From Saccharopolyspora elongata (lineage in GTDB: Bacteria; Actinomycetota; Actinomycetes; Mycobacteriales; Pseudonocardiaceae): a DNA stretch of 64,000 nt. Positions 50,146 to 60,380 of this stretch are shown here, in pieces. Under the pieces are notes generated by a model. That model had not been told where the DNA came from. It made no database searches and was given only the letters and a program-made list of their open reading frames with translations. A program made the translations under genes and the position numbers. The DNA is taken from NCBI RefSeq assembly GCF_004348985.1, contig NZ_SMKW01000052.1, forward strand, positions 1 through 64,000, read 5' to 3'. The first letter of the stretch is position 1; each line of letters starts with the position of its first letter.

Positions 50146-51395
50146 TTGCGTTCCCCCCGGGAAGAGCTCTCCTTGCGCAGGACCGAGCACCACGCCGCGA
50201 GGACTCCGGCCGACAGCACGACGATCCCGCCTGCGATGCCCGCTCGCGGGCCGGCGCCCGAAACCGCGACCGCCCCGGCCAGCGCCGCGCCCGCCGGCAT
50301 TCCAACGCCCCACGACAGCATTCGGCACGTCGTGTTGACCCGGCCCTGCAAGTCGTCGGGGCTGACCTGCTGCCGGTAGGTGATCGCGTTGATGACCACA
50401 GTGGAATGCGCCGCGCCCCAAGCCGTGACGGCGATCGCGGCGGCCGCCCAATGTGCGCTCAGCAACACCGCGCAGCCGCACGCCAACGACACCGGCAGCG
50501 CGCCGAGCGCGAGGCGTGCGCCGCCGTAACGACTGGTCAGACGCGGCACGATCCGCGACGCGACGAGACCGCCGACGCCCCAGCCGCTGAACAGCACGGC
50601 GATGCGCCAGTCGCCGGTGGGTCGCACCCCGAGCACCTGATCCGCCCACGGCACGAGCATGGCGGCATAGGCGCCGCCGGCGACCGAGTGGGTGGTGCCC
50701 ACCAACGTCAGCACGCGAACGACGCGGTTCCCGGCCAGGAACGCCAGCCCGGCCCGGATGTCGGTGAGGAGCGACTTCGCGGTCCGGCGGGCGCCGGGAA
50801 CCTGAGGTGTCGATAGTGGACGGACGATCGAGCGCACCAGCAGGCCCGATGCGAGCGCCGTGAGGGCGTTGATCGCGATCAGCGGTGCGGGAGCGGCGAT
50901 CGCGACGAGCAGCCCGGCCAGCGGCGGGACCACGAGTTCGGCGAGGGTGGTCGTGCCGTAGACCTTGGCGTATGCGCCGGTGAGGTGCCGCTTGCCGACG
51001 AGCGCCGGCAGCGCGCCGAAGTTGGCGGCGTCGAACAGGACGAACAGGCTCTGCACGCCGAAGCCGACCGCGAGAACGTGCGGCGCGGTCAAGATCCCGA
51101 GGAACCAGGCGAGCGGGACGGTCGCGAGGAGCACGGCGCCGCCGAAATCCGCGACCAGCATGAGCGCGCGGCGGTCGGCGCGGTCGGCGATCGCCCCGGC
51201 GAACAGGCCGAACAGCAGGTAGGGCAGTGCTTCGGCGGCGGCCACGGCCGAGGTCCAGGCCGCCGAGGCGGTGAGCTGGTAGACCACGATCGGCAGCGCG
51301 ACGGTGGAAACGAGACTGCCGGTCACGGATGCCGTCCGGGCCGCCAGGTAGCGCCGGAAATCCCGGCCGGTCTCGTCGGCCGTCGTGTCGATCAT
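50142..51395 (-). CDS. MFS exporter divergent from the metal ABC importer
   Basis: A 417-residue major facilitator of the enterobactin-exporter-like (EntS/MFS_3) type, with about 12 helices. DRADRRALMLVADFGGA after helix 2 and the GRVNTTCRMLSWGVGMPAGA region are typical. GGAGG precedes ATG 51395. Its promoter region is shared with the ABC operon and includes the Zur-like box, so export of a metallophore is a reasonable inference. General drug efflux is an alternative. Confidence 0.85.
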   Translation of the reverse strand: MIDTTADETGRDFRRYLAARTASVTGSLVSTVALPIVVYQLTASAAWTSAVAAAEALPYLLFGLFAGAIADRADRRALMLVADFGGAVLLATVPLAWFLGILTAPHVLAVGFGVQSLFVLFDAANFGALPALVGKRHLTGAYAKVYGTTTLAELVVPPLAGLLVAIAAPAPLIAINALTALASGLLVRSIVRPLSTPQVPGARRTAKSLLTDIRAGLAFLAGNRVVRVLTLVGTTHSVAGGAYAAMLVPWADQVLGVRPTGDWRIAVLFSGWGVGGLVASRIVPRLTSRYGGARLALGALPVSLACGCAVLLSAHWAAAAIAVTAWGAAHSTVVINAITYRQQVSPDDLQGRVNTTCRMLSWGVGMPAGAALAGAVAVSGAGPRAGIAGGIVVLSAGVLAAWCSVLRKESSSRGERK

Positions 51396-51441
51396 CGAAT
51401 CCTCCACACCCTTGATCACCCGAATGGTGGACAAGGATAAA

Positions 51442-51462
51442 TGAAAATGGTTACCATCACCA
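51442..51462. promoter_or_regulatory. Zur-like zinc-uptake box
   Basis: TGAAAATGGTTACCATCACCA matches the actinobacterial Zur consensus TGAAAATGATTTTCATTTTCA at 15 of 21 positions. The left half is nearly exact and the inner ATGGTTACCAT is palindromic. It lies between the divergent MFS and ABC operon starts. No IdeR/DmdR iron box is seen there. Confidence 0.6.
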
Positions 51463-51501
51463 GGAATGGCCGGATGTGGAGTTGGACCCAGGAGGACGCC
51501 A

Positions 51502-52509
51502 GTGCGCGCCGTGCGCAGGACCGGCGGAATGCTTTCCGCCGCAGTACTTTCCATTGCCGTCGCGCTCACGGCGTGCTCCGCGCCTCCAGCCGGGCAGGAG
51601 CCCGCGCCGGCCGTGCCCGCGCCGGCGATCGACCGCGCCGCGCAACCGTTGGCGGCGTCGCTGAGCATCACCGACCCGCACGGGCAGCAGGTCGCGCTGC
51701 CGAAGCGACCGGAGCGGATCGTGTGCCTGAGCGGGTTGTGCGACGACGTGCTGCTGGAACTCGGCATGGTCCCGGCCGGCACGAGTAATCCGGTCCTGCT
51801 GGCGCACCCCGCGCTGCTGGGCGAGCGCGCGGCCACCGTTCCCGTGGTGCGGGGCAGTTTCGGCGCCGAAGACGTCGAGAGCATCGCGGCGCTCCAACCC
51901 GACCTCGTGATCGGGCTGGCCGGCGTGCACGACTCGCTGCGCCCGGCCGTCGAGGGCTTCGCGCCGCTGTGGTTGACCGAGCCGGCGAACTGGCAGGAAT
52001 CGTTGGCATACCTGCGGAATCTGGGGTCGCTGACGGGCCGCGCGGAACAGGCCGTGGCGGCGGAGGCCCGGTTCCGCAACAAGCTCGCCGATGCGGTGGC
52101 GGCCACCCGCGCCAGCGGGCAGGCGGGACGTCGGGTCGTGCTGATGTACGGCAGCGCCGAGTCGATCGGGGTGGACACCAGCGACTCGCTCAAGGGCGAC
52201 CTGCTCGCCCAGCTGTTCAGCTACCCGTTCCCGGCCAAGGGGTCGGACGCCGAGACCGCGAGCAACTACAGCGTCGAGGAGCTGCTGGCCCGGCAGCCCG
52301 ACGTGGCGCTGGTCTACTCGCTGCTGTTCTCGTCCGAGGACCGCGCGCTGAGCGACCAGCTCGCCGCGAACCCGGTGTGGCAGCAGGTTCCGGCGGTGCA
52401 GAACCGGCAGGTGCACGAGGTGCACGCCAAGCTGTTCGGCTCGGGCCGCGGCACCCGGAGCCTGGCCGCGGTCATCGACGAGGCCATGCGACTGGTCCCG
52501 GCCTCCTGA
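51502..52509 (+). CDS. ABC transporter substrate-binding lipoprotein (metal-chelate type)
   Basis: A 335-residue periplasmic-binding protein of the FecB/BtuF fold (PF01497). The signal MLSAAVLSIAVALTACSAPP contains the lipobox LTAC. The helical-backbone fold follows: RPERIVCLSG, GSFGAEDVESIAALQPDLVIG and the C-terminal LAAVIDEAMRL. GTG 51502 is chosen because AGGAGG lies 7 nt upstream and is in frame with the lipoprotein signal. It is first of a four-gene operon. The Zur-like box suggests the ligand is zinc-related, such as a zincophore. Confidence 0.88.
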   Translation: MRAVRRTGGMLSAAVLSIAVALTACSAPPAGQEPAPAVPAPAIDRAAQPLAASLSITDPHGQQVALPKRPERIVCLSGLCDDVLLELGMVPAGTSNPVLLAHPALLGERAATVPVVRGSFGAEDVESIAALQPDLVIGLAGVHDSLRPAVEGFAPLWLTEPANWQESLAYLRNLGSLTGRAEQAVAAEARFRNKLADAVAATRASGQAGRRVVLMYGSAESIGVDTSDSLKGDLLAQLFSYPFPAKGSDAETASNYSVEELLARQPDVALVYSLLFSSEDRALSDQLAANPVWQQVPAVQNRQVHEVHAKLFGSGRGTRSLAAVIDEAMRLVPAS

Positions 52510-53495
52510 TGGGGCTCGCAGCCGTTTCCCGGCGCCGTGCTGCCGCGCCGTTCGCGGTGGCTGTGGGCGCGCTGGTGCTGTTCGTCGCCTCGTTGATGCT
52601 CGGCGAACCGTTCGTGGGCATCAACCGCCTGCCCCACGCGTTCACCTCGGAAGGCGAGGTCGAGCACGCGGTGGTGGCGTTGCTGCGCGCGCCACGCGCG
52701 GTGCTCGCCGTGGTCGCAGGCGCTCTGCTGGGGGTCGTCGGGCTGATGTTGCGGGAATCCTTGCGGAACCCGTTGGCAGTACCGGAAATGCTCGGCGTGT
52801 CCAGCGGCGCGTCGGCGGCCGTCGCGGCGTGCGTTGCCTGGGGCGTCCAGGTCCCGGGAGCACCGTTGGTGCCGGCGTTGCTCGGCGCCGCGGTCGGCGG
52901 TGCGCTGACGATGTTCGCGATCCGCGGCGCGAGCAGTTCGGCGGCGGTGCTGCTGGTAGGCGCGGCCGTGAGTGCGGCACTGCACGCCCTGATGCTGACG
53001 GCGCTTTCGCTCTCGGACTCCCGCGAGCAGGGCGTTCTCGTGCGCTACCTGCTGGGCTCGCTGGCCGGGGCGACTTGGGAAACGGTCGCGGTGATGGCAC
53101 CGGGGCTGGTGGTCGGCATCCCGCTCGTCGTGCTCACGATTCCCGCGCTGGGACTGCTCCGGCTCGGCGACGACACCGCGGCGACGCTCGGTGGCGCTCC
53201 GGCCAGGGCTCGCGCCGTGATCCTGGCGGTGGCGTGCGCGCTGACCGCGGTGGTGGTCGGGCCGTGCGGGCCGGTGGCGTGGACCGGATTCCTCGCCCCG
53301 GAGCTCGCGCGCCGCATATGTCCACAGGGGACGCAACGCGCCTGGCTGGGCTGGTCGGCGGCGCTCGGTGCATTGCTGGTGGTCACCGCGGACCTGTTGG
53401 CGCGGACGCTGCTGCACCCGGTTGAGCTGCCCGTGGGCGGGCTGACCGCGGTGGTCGCGATCTGCGTCGGGGCACTGCTCCTGGTGCGCCGATGA
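52509..53495 (+). CDS. FecCD-family ABC permease 1
   Basis: A 328-residue integral membrane subunit of the FecCD/BtuC type with about nine to ten helices. Motifs include RAPRAVLAVVAGALLGVVGL, LRNPLAVPEMLGVSSGA and GPVAWTGFLAPELARRICPQ, the last including the loop that contacts the ATPase. ATG 52509 overlaps the previous TGA by 1 nt. It pairs with the second permease. Confidence 0.9.
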   Translation: MGLAAVSRRRAAAPFAVAVGALVLFVASLMLGEPFVGINRLPHAFTSEGEVEHAVVALLRAPRAVLAVVAGALLGVVGLMLRESLRNPLAVPEMLGVSSGASAAVAACVAWGVQVPGAPLVPALLGAAVGGALTMFAIRGASSSAAVLLVGAAVSAALHALMLTALSLSDSREQGVLVRYLLGSLAGATWETVAVMAPGLVVGIPLVVLTIPALGLLRLGDDTAATLGGAPARARAVILAVACALTAVVVGPCGPVAWTGFLAPELARRICPQGTQRAWLGWSAALGALLVVTADLLARTLLHPVELPVGGLTAVVAICVGALLLVRR

Positions 53496-54508
53496 GCGCC
53501 CGGTGGGCTCGACCGCTGTTGCTGATCGCACTGGTCGCAGGCTTGCTCGCGGCAGTCGCGGCGCAACTCGCGACGGGTTCGGCGGTCTCGGCGACGAGCA
53601 CCTGGTCGGCGGTGTTCGGCGAGGCCGATCCGCTGACCACGCAGATCGTGCACGACCTGCGGATGCCGCGCGTGCTCGTCGGCGCGGGTGCGGGTGCGTG
53701 CCTCGGGATCGCGGGCATCGCGCTCCAGGTGGTGCTGCGCAACCCGCTGGCGTCGCCCGACGTCACCGGTGTCGGTTCGGGCGCGGTGCTGGGCGCGGTG
53801 GTCACGACGTCGGTCGGCGGCGATTTCGCCTCGCCGACGGCGATGGTCCTGGTGGCGATCGTGGGCGGGACGCTGGGCGGTGGAGCGCTGTGGCTGGTCT
53901 CGTTGCGCGCCGGCAGCGATCCGGTTCGGCTGGCGGTGATCGGGGTGGTCCTGTCGGCTGCGCTGGGCGGCGTCACCCTCGTGCTGCTCACCGCCCGGCC
54001 GCAGCTGACCGGCTCGATGACCCGGTGGCTGATCGGCTCGCTGAACGGCCGGACCTGGTCGCACTGGTCGGCGCTGTGGCCGTGGCTGGTCGTGGCCGCG
54101 GTGTCGGGGCTGCTCGTGTCGGCGGTCCTGCAGGTGCTCGCGATCGACGACGACCACGGCCGGGGCATCGGCCTCGCGGTCGCGCCGTGGCGCAGCGCGG
54201 TGCTGCTCGTCGCGGTGCTGGCGACGGCGGTCGCCATCGCTTCGGTCGGCGCGATGGCTTTCGTGGGTTTGCTCGCTCCGCACGCCGCTCGCGCCATGTT
54301 CGGCGCCGATCACCGGTTCGCGCTGCCCGCCTCGGCATTGCTCGGCGCGGCAACGGTGTGCGGTGCCGACTCGGTCGCTCAGGAGATCACGGCACGGGTC
54401 CCGGGCACCGCGCTCGCGGGCATGCCGACCGGTGCGGTGACCGCGTTGATCGGAGCTGCCGTGCTCGTTCGAGTCGCCAGGAGAACCACCGTCATCGGAG
54501 GCCGTTGA
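53492..54508 (+). CDS. FecCD-family ABC permease 2
   Basis: A 338-residue permease homologous to the gene before it. It has LRMPRVLVGAGAGACLGIAG, LRNPLASPDVTGVGSGAVLG and GAMAFVGLLAPHAARAMFG, all in conserved FecCD positions. It overlaps permease 1 by ATGA and the ATPase by 1 nt. It forms the heterodimeric channel with permease 1. Confidence 0.9.
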   Translation: MSARWARPLLLIALVAGLLAAVAAQLATGSAVSATSTWSAVFGEADPLTTQIVHDLRMPRVLVGAGAGACLGIAGIALQVVLRNPLASPDVTGVGSGAVLGAVVTTSVGGDFASPTAMVLVAIVGGTLGGGALWLVSLRAGSDPVRLAVIGVVLSAALGGVTLVLLTARPQLTGSMTRWLIGSLNGRTWSHWSALWPWLVVAAVSGLLVSAVLQVLAIDDDHGRGIGLAVAPWRSAVLLVAVLATAVAIASVGAMAFVGLLAPHAARAMFGADHRFALPASALLGAATVCGADSVAQEITARVPGTALAGMPTGAVTALIGAAVLVRVARRTTVIGGR

Positions 54509-55299
54509 TGAGTTCCTTGCAGGCCAACGGCATCACCGTCCGGTTCGGGCATCGGACGGTGCTCGCCGGCGTGGACCTGACCGTCGCCGATGGGCAGTGG
54601 CTGGCGCTCGTCGGCCGCAACGGCTGCGGGAAGACGACGCTGCTGCGCGTCCTCGGCGGGCTGCATGTCCCGACCAGCGGTGAGGTGTTGGTGCGGGGCC
54701 GGACGCTGCGATCGATGTCGCGGCGCCGAGCGGCGCGCGAGATCGCGGTGCTGGCGCAGTCGATGCCGGCGGTGCCGGGCCTCACGGTCCGGCAGCTGGT
54801 GCGCCAGGGCCGGTACGCGGTGCGCGGCCCGTTGGGGATGCTGGCCGGCGGAGACGACGAGCAGGTCCGCGATGCGATGTCGGCGACCGGGGTGGATGGT
54901 TGCGCCGATGCGGCCGTCGATCGGCTCTCCGGCGGCGAACGCCAACGCGTGCGCCTCGCTCTCGCGCTGGCGCAGGACACCTCGATCCTGCTGCTCGACG
55001 AGCCGACCACCTATCTCGACATCCGCCACCAGCTCGAAGTCCTGGAGCTGGTGCGCCGCCTGCAGCAGGAACGCGGCCTGACGGTGGTCACCGTGCTGCA
55101 CGACCTCGAACAGGCGGCCCGCTACGCCGATCGCGTGGTGGCGCTGCGGGACGGCGCTGTCCATGCCGACGGCCCGACGTCGGAGGTCGTCGATGAGCGC
55201 CTGCTGGAGTCGGTGTTCGGCGTCTCGGGCAGGGTGTGGCGGGACGAGCGGACCGGCCGTCCACTGTGCACCTACGACTCGGTGCACCCCGGCTCCTGA
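54508..55299 (+). CDS. ABC transporter ATPase (FepC/FhuC type)
   Basis: A 263-residue ATPase. Walker A is VGRNGCGKTTLL, the signature is RLSGGERQRVRLALALAQ, Walker B is ILLLDEPTTYLD and the H-loop follows in VLHDLEQAARYADR. DEPTTYLDIRHQLEVLELV is typical of siderophore/B12 importers. It is the last gene of the import operon. A hairpin overlaps its stop. Confidence 0.92.
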   Translation: MSSLQANGITVRFGHRTVLAGVDLTVADGQWLALVGRNGCGKTTLLRVLGGLHVPTSGEVLVRGRTLRSMSRRRAAREIAVLAQSMPAVPGLTVRQLVRQGRYAVRGPLGMLAGGDDEQVRDAMSATGVDGCADAAVDRLSGGERQRVRLALALAQDTSILLLDEPTTYLDIRHQLEVLELVRRLQQERGLTVVTVLHDLEQAARYADRVVALRDGAVHADGPTSEVVDERLLESVFGVSGRVWRDERTGRPLCTYDSVHPGS

Positions 55300-55309
55300 C
55301 TTCAGGAGC
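55292..55309. terminator. Hairpin overlapping the ABC operon end
   Basis: GCTCCTGA-CT-TCAGGAGC is a perfect 8-bp stem that includes the ATPase stop codon. It lies 3 nt from the convergent hydrolase stop. It probably terminates both. Confidence 0.55.
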
Positions 55310-55311
55310 GT

Positions 55312-56166
55312 TCAGGGGTGCGCGCTGTCGAGGAAGCCGGTGAGGATTTCGTTCAGGCGGGCGGCATTCCCGGTCGGCAGCGCGTGGTGGCCGACGCCGG
55401 GCAGCATCGCCGTGCGGACGCCGGGCACCACGCGTTCGGCCTGCGCGAGCAGGCGGCGCGGGTCGTGGGCCTTGCTGTTCTCCGCCGCCAGCACGAGGGT
55501 CGGCACCGTCAGGCCCGCCGGGTCGGGATTGGGGCTGGTGACCGGCTTCGCGGCCCGGAACTCCGCGCCGCGGGCCTGCAGTTCGAGGCAGGCCGGGTCG
55601 ATGCCGGCGCCGCCGGTCTCCCAGCGCAGGAAGTCGCGCGTTCGCTGTGGCGCGGGCCGCAGCAGCATCGGCAGGGCGCGCAGCAGGTAGCGCGGATTCC
55701 AGCGGGTGAAGCACGCCGTGGGATCCAGCAGCGCGAGGCTGCGCACCCGGGGCGAGTGGAGGGCGTAGTGCAGGGCGATCCACGCTCCGTAGGAATGCCC
55801 GCACAGGTCCGCCGCCTCGACGCCGAGGTGGTCGAGCACCTCGTCCAGCCAAGCCATCTGGTCGCCGACGCCGGAGACCGCTTTGCCGTCGGCGACGCTG
55901 CGCCCGGCCTCACCGATGAGATCGATGGCGTAGATCCGGTGCCGCTCGCCGAGTTCGCGGACGTTGGCGAACCACACCGTCGAGGTGGCTCCGCCGCCGG
56001 GCAGGAGCACCAACGGCGGGCCGTCCGGCGCGCCGCAGGCGTGCACGTGGGTGCTGCCGTAGGCCGTCGGCACTTCGAGCGCGTCGACCGGGGCAGGCCA
56101 CTTCGCCAGCACCGCGTCGTAGGCGGCGAAGAAGTCATCGGCGCCGCGGGAGGTCCGGAGGTCCAT
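55312..56166 (-). CDS. Alpha/beta-hydrolase
   Basis: A 284-residue cytoplasmic alpha/beta-hydrolase. The oxyanion region LVLLPGGGATSTVWF, nucleophile serine in DLCGHSYGAWIAL and catalytic histidine in LPGVGHHALP are visible. The acid residue is near TLVLAAENSKAHDP. The substrate is unknown, as often in this family. It converges with the ABC operon and lies downstream of the PadR gene, 50 nt away, in the same direction. Confidence 0.85.
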   Translation of the reverse strand: MDLRTSRGADDFFAAYDAVLAKWPAPVDALEVPTAYGSTHVHACGAPDGPPLVLLPGGGATSTVWFANVRELGERHRIYAIDLIGEAGRSVADGKAVSGVGDQMAWLDEVLDHLGVEAADLCGHSYGAWIALHYALHSPRVRSLALLDPTACFTRWNPRYLLRALPMLLRPAPQRTRDFLRWETGGAGIDPACLELQARGAEFRAAKPVTSPNPDPAGLTVPTLVLAAENSKAHDPRRLLAQAERVVPGVRTAMLPGVGHHALPTGNAARLNEILTGFLDSAHP

Positions 56167-56216
56167 CGTGCACCTCGCTCGTCGAGTAGCCCGGTGATCG
56201 AGAGACTAGCGCTCCC

Positions 56217-56759
56217 TCAGTCCCGATCGGCGCGCATTGCCGCCAGGATCTCGTCACACCAGGCCAGCATCGACTCCTCGGTGCGGATGCCGCCGCGCAG
56301 CACCAGGTACTGGTGCAGCTGCTGCCCGGAAAGCCCTTGCGGCGCGGGGAAATCCCGCTCCTCGATCGCGCGGTAGACGGCCAGCCGCTCGTCGTGCCCC
56401 CGGCGGTGGCGGGCGACCTCCTCGGCGACCCGCTCGGTGTCGCCGAAGGACGCGCCGCGGATCTTCACCGACAGCTCGTTGCGGACGGCCGGCGGGTCCA
56501 CCGGTTCGGCGAGCCAGCGCGCCAGCTCGGCGGCGCCGGACTCGCTGACCCGGTAGACCTTCTTGTCCGGGCGCTTGTCCTGCGCGACCTCGTCGCAGGA
56601 CACCCAGTCCAGCTCGACCATCCGCTTCAGGCTCCGGTAGATCTGCTGGTGGCTGGCCGACCAGAAGTAACCGATGGACTTGTCGAACCGGCGCGCCAGC
56701 TCGTACCCGGATCCCGCGCGTTCCTGCAGGGAGACCAGGATCGCGTACTCCAACGACAT
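56217..56759 (-). CDS. PadR-family transcriptional regulator
   Basis: A 180-residue PadR regulator with C-terminal Vir_act_alpha_C-type dimerisation helices. The winged helix (about 1-85) has YAILVSLQERAGSGYELARRFD, SHQQIYRSLKRMVELDWV and a YRVSESG wing. It lies 4 nt after the nitronate monooxygenase gene, so the two are co-transcribed. It may bind the ATGCAA repeats upstream of that gene. Confidence 0.88.
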   Translation of the reverse strand: MSLEYAILVSLQERAGSGYELARRFDKSIGYFWSASHQQIYRSLKRMVELDWVSCDEVAQDKRPDKKVYRVSESGAAELARWLAEPVDPPAVRNELSVKIRGASFGDTERVAEEVARHRRGHDERLAVYRAIEERDFPAPQGLSGQQLHQYLVLRGGIRTEESMLAWCDEILAAMRADRD

Positions 56760-56763
56760 CGGT

Positions 56764-57804
<1,041 letters not shown>

Positions 57805-57812
57805 TCAAGCTA

Positions 57813-57847
57813 CTATGCAACAAGATGCAATGCAACGAGTTGCATAG
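57813..57847. promoter_or_regulatory. ATGCAA repeat operator upstream of the nitronate monooxygenase-padR operon
   Basis: CTATGCAAC (57813-57821) and GTTGCATAG (57839-57847) form a perfect 9-bp inverted repeat. Between them lie two more direct ATGCAA copies (57825-57830, 57830-57835). The cluster is A+T-rich for this region. It is a strong operator candidate, perhaps for the PadR protein. Confidence 0.55.
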
Positions 57848-57863
57848 AGAGCGTGGAGAACTC

Positions 57864-58640
57864 TTAAAAGGAGATGTAGCCGCCGTCGACGGTGATCGCA
57901 TCCGCGGTGTGGAAGGCGCTCGCCGGGCTCGCCAGGTAGACCGCCAGCGCGCCGAAGTCCGAGGGCGCGCCCCAGCGGCCCACCGGCATCCGGGGCAGCA
58001 CCTTGCGCTGGAACCCCTCGGACTGCAGCGCCGGGTCGGCCAGCGGCGTGCTCACCCAGCCCGGCAGCACCGCGTTGGCCCGGATCCCGTGCCGGGCCAG
58101 CTCGATCGCGATCGACTTGATCATCGAGATCAGCGCGCCCTTCGACGCGGCGTAGGCCTGGCCGCGCGGTTGTCCCTGTCGCGCCGCCAGGCTCGACGTG
58201 CCGACGAGGCTGCCGCCCTCGCCCTGCGCCAGCAGCCGGCGCGCCGCCGCGCGCAGCGTGAGGAACGCGCCGTCGACGTTCACCCGCGTCACGCGGTGGA
58301 AGTCGCTGAGCTCGGCGTCCACGAAGCGGGTCCCGCCGCCGCCCACGCCGGCGTTGGCGAAGCACGAATCCAGCCGCCCGAACTCCTCGACGGTGCGTGC
58401 CATCGCCGCCTCGACCTGCTCTTCGTCGCCGACGTCGCAGCGCAGCGCGAGCACCTCGCCGCCGTGCTTCTCCAGCTCCCGGGCCGCGGTCTCGTTGCGC
58501 TCGGCGTTGGTGCCCCAGATGCAGACGCCCGCGCCGGCGGCGGCCAGCGCGTCGGCCATCGCCAGGCCGATGCCCGAATTGCCGCCGGTCACCACGGAAA
58601 CGTGCCCGGTGAGATCGAAGGGGTTGGCGGTGTCGCTCAT
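57864..58640 (-). CDS. SDR-family oxidoreductase (fatty-acid/steroid type)
   Basis: A 258-residue classical SDR. VVTGGNSGIGLAMADAL is the cofactor motif, NAGVGGGG follows, and the active site is S in GTSSLAA with YAASKGAL. The C terminus SAFHTADAITVDGGYISF is typical of FabG-like enzymes. AGGAGG lies 8 nt before ATG 58640. It is 22 nt downstream of the acyl-CoA ligase, so probably co-transcribed. It may perform the 3-hydroxyacyl-CoA oxidation step. Confidence 0.88.
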   Translation of the reverse strand: MSDTANPFDLTGHVSVVTGGNSGIGLAMADALAAAGAGVCIWGTNAERNETAARELEKHGGEVLALRCDVGDEEQVEAAMARTVEEFGRLDSCFANAGVGGGGTRFVDAELSDFHRVTRVNVDGAFLTLRAAARRLLAQGEGGSLVGTSSLAARQGQPRGQAYAASKGALISMIKSIAIELARHGIRANAVLPGWVSTPLADPALQSEGFQRKVLPRMPVGRWGAPSDFGALAVYLASPASAFHTADAITVDGGYISF

Positions 58641-58662
58641 GTTTCGTGCCTCCTGGGTGGGA

Positions 58663-60231
58663 TCAACGCTCGCCGTGCTCACGGCGCAGCTGGGTTTTGA
58701 GGACCTTGCCACTGGGGTTCCGCGGCAGTTCCGCGACGACCGCCAGCCGGCGCGGGCGCTTGTAGCCGGCGAGTCGCTGCTTGCACCAGTCCTCGATGTC
58801 GGCGAACGTCGGCGGATCGGCCGGGTCGCGCGGCGCGACGACCGCCAGCGGCGTCTCGCCCCACCGCTCGTCCGGCACCCCGATCAGCGCGGTCTCGGCC
58901 ACCTTGGGATGCGCGGCGAGCACGTCCTCGACCTCGGCGCAGTAGATGTTCTCGCCGCCGGAGATGATCATGTCCTTCTTCCGGTCGACCACGTAGAGGT
59001 AGCCCTCGTCGTCCTGGCGCACCAGGTCGCCGGAGTGGAACCAGCCGCCGTGGAACGCCTCGGCGGTCTCCGCCGGTTTGCCCCAGTACTCTCGCATCAC
59101 CGTGGGTCCGCGGTAGACGATCTCGCCGACCTCGCCGCGCGGCACGTCGTTCATGTCGTCGTCGACCACCCTGGCCTCGACGTTGAGCATCGGGGTGCCG
59201 ACGGAGCCGATCTTGCGCAGGGCGTCCTCGCCGCGCAGCATCGTGGTCACCGGGCTGCATTCGGTCTGCCCGAACGAGGTGGTGATCTCGGCCTGCGGGA
59301 ACGTGTCGAACATCTTGCGCAGCAGCGTCGTCGACGCCGGCGCGGCGCCCCAGCTGATCCGCTGCAGCGCCGAGAGGTCGTGGTCGCCGATGTCCGGCAG
59401 GTCGCAGATCGCCTGCCACTGCGCGGGCACGAAGAAGCACGACGTGATCCGCTCCCGCGCCAGCATCCGCACCGTCTCGGCCGGATCGAACCGGCCCGAC
59501 GCGCTGATCACGATCCGCCCGCCGAGCAGCAGGTACGGCAGCATCCCGGACACCCCGGCGATGTGGAACAGCGGCACGCCCACCAGCCAGACGCGGTTGT
59601 CCGCGGTGACGCCGTTGTGCACCAGCGAGCTGAAGCTGTGCATCAGCAGGTTGTGGTGGGTGAGCACGGCGCCCTTGGGCCGGCCGGTGGTCCCCGAGGT
59701 GTACATGATGAACGCTGGCGACTGCTCGTCCACGACGGTCTCGGTGAACTCGTCGGACGCAGCCGCGAGCGCCGCGTCGTAGTTCTCGGTGTCTTCGCCC
59801 GCGGCGCCGCCGATGACCAGGCAGACGCGCACGCCGGGTGCCTTTTCCCCGGCCGTGGCCATGGTTTCGGCCAGGAACGAGTCCACGATCACCGCGCAGG
59901 CGCCGCTGTCGTCGAGCGCGTAGGCGATCTCGTCGGCGACCAGCCGGAAGTTGATCGGCACGCAGATCGCGCCGAGCCGCGCGCAGGCGAAGTAGGACTC
60001 GACGATCTCCAGCCCGTTGAGCCCGGCCACCGCGACCCGGTCGCCGGCTCCGACGCCGCGGTCTCGCAGCGCGTTCGCCAGCCGGGTGACCCGCTCGTCG
60101 AACTCCCGGTAGCTGCGGCTGACGTCCTGGAAGCGCAGTGCGATCTCGTCGGGGATCTTGCGGGCATGCCGGGCCAGCTGATCGCCGGCGGTCATGCCTC
60201 GGCCGGTCACGGATTGCGCAGCAGCGGACAT
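58663..60231 (-). CDS. Long-chain acyl-CoA synthetase (FadD type)
   Basis: A 522-residue AMP-forming ligase. The phosphate loop is MYTSGTTGRPKGAVLTH, with TTSFGQTECSP and GWFHSGDLVRQDDEGYLYVVDRKKDMI following. The C-terminal catalytic lysine is in NPSGKVLKTQLR. It activates a carboxylic acid, such as a fatty acid or steroid side chain, to its CoA ester. It is divergent from the FadE pair, with 236 nt between starts. Confidence 0.92.
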   Translation of the reverse strand: MSAAAQSVTGRGMTAGDQLARHARKIPDEIALRFQDVSRSYREFDERVTRLANALRDRGVGAGDRVAVAGLNGLEIVESYFACARLGAICVPINFRLVADEIAYALDDSGACAVIVDSFLAETMATAGEKAPGVRVCLVIGGAAGEDTENYDAALAAASDEFTETVVDEQSPAFIMYTSGTTGRPKGAVLTHHNLLMHSFSSLVHNGVTADNRVWLVGVPLFHIAGVSGMLPYLLLGGRIVISASGRFDPAETVRMLARERITSCFFVPAQWQAICDLPDIGDHDLSALQRISWGAAPASTTLLRKMFDTFPQAEITTSFGQTECSPVTTMLRGEDALRKIGSVGTPMLNVEARVVDDDMNDVPRGEVGEIVYRGPTVMREYWGKPAETAEAFHGGWFHSGDLVRQDDEGYLYVVDRKKDMIISGGENIYCAEVEDVLAAHPKVAETALIGVPDERWGETPLAVVAPRDPADPPTFADIEDWCKQRLAGYKRPRRLAVVAELPRNPSGKVLKTQLRREHGER

Positions 60232-60380
60232 CGTTACCTCGCCGGTGAGGGTGACGTGACGGGCCTCATATTGCGTTGCCGAACGGTGGTGGTCAACCCG
60301 GGACGGGCGGCCGGGACCGCGGAAAAGTCCGGCGCGCAACGCAGGTCACCCGGCCGCGAAGTCCACTATGGACCTTAAAA

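Noticed and set aside
51502-55299. Annotating the ABC operon as an iron-siderophore importer
   Set aside because: The fold fits, but no IdeR/DmdR-type box is visible and the promoter carries a Zur-like box. The metal was therefore left as probably zinc.
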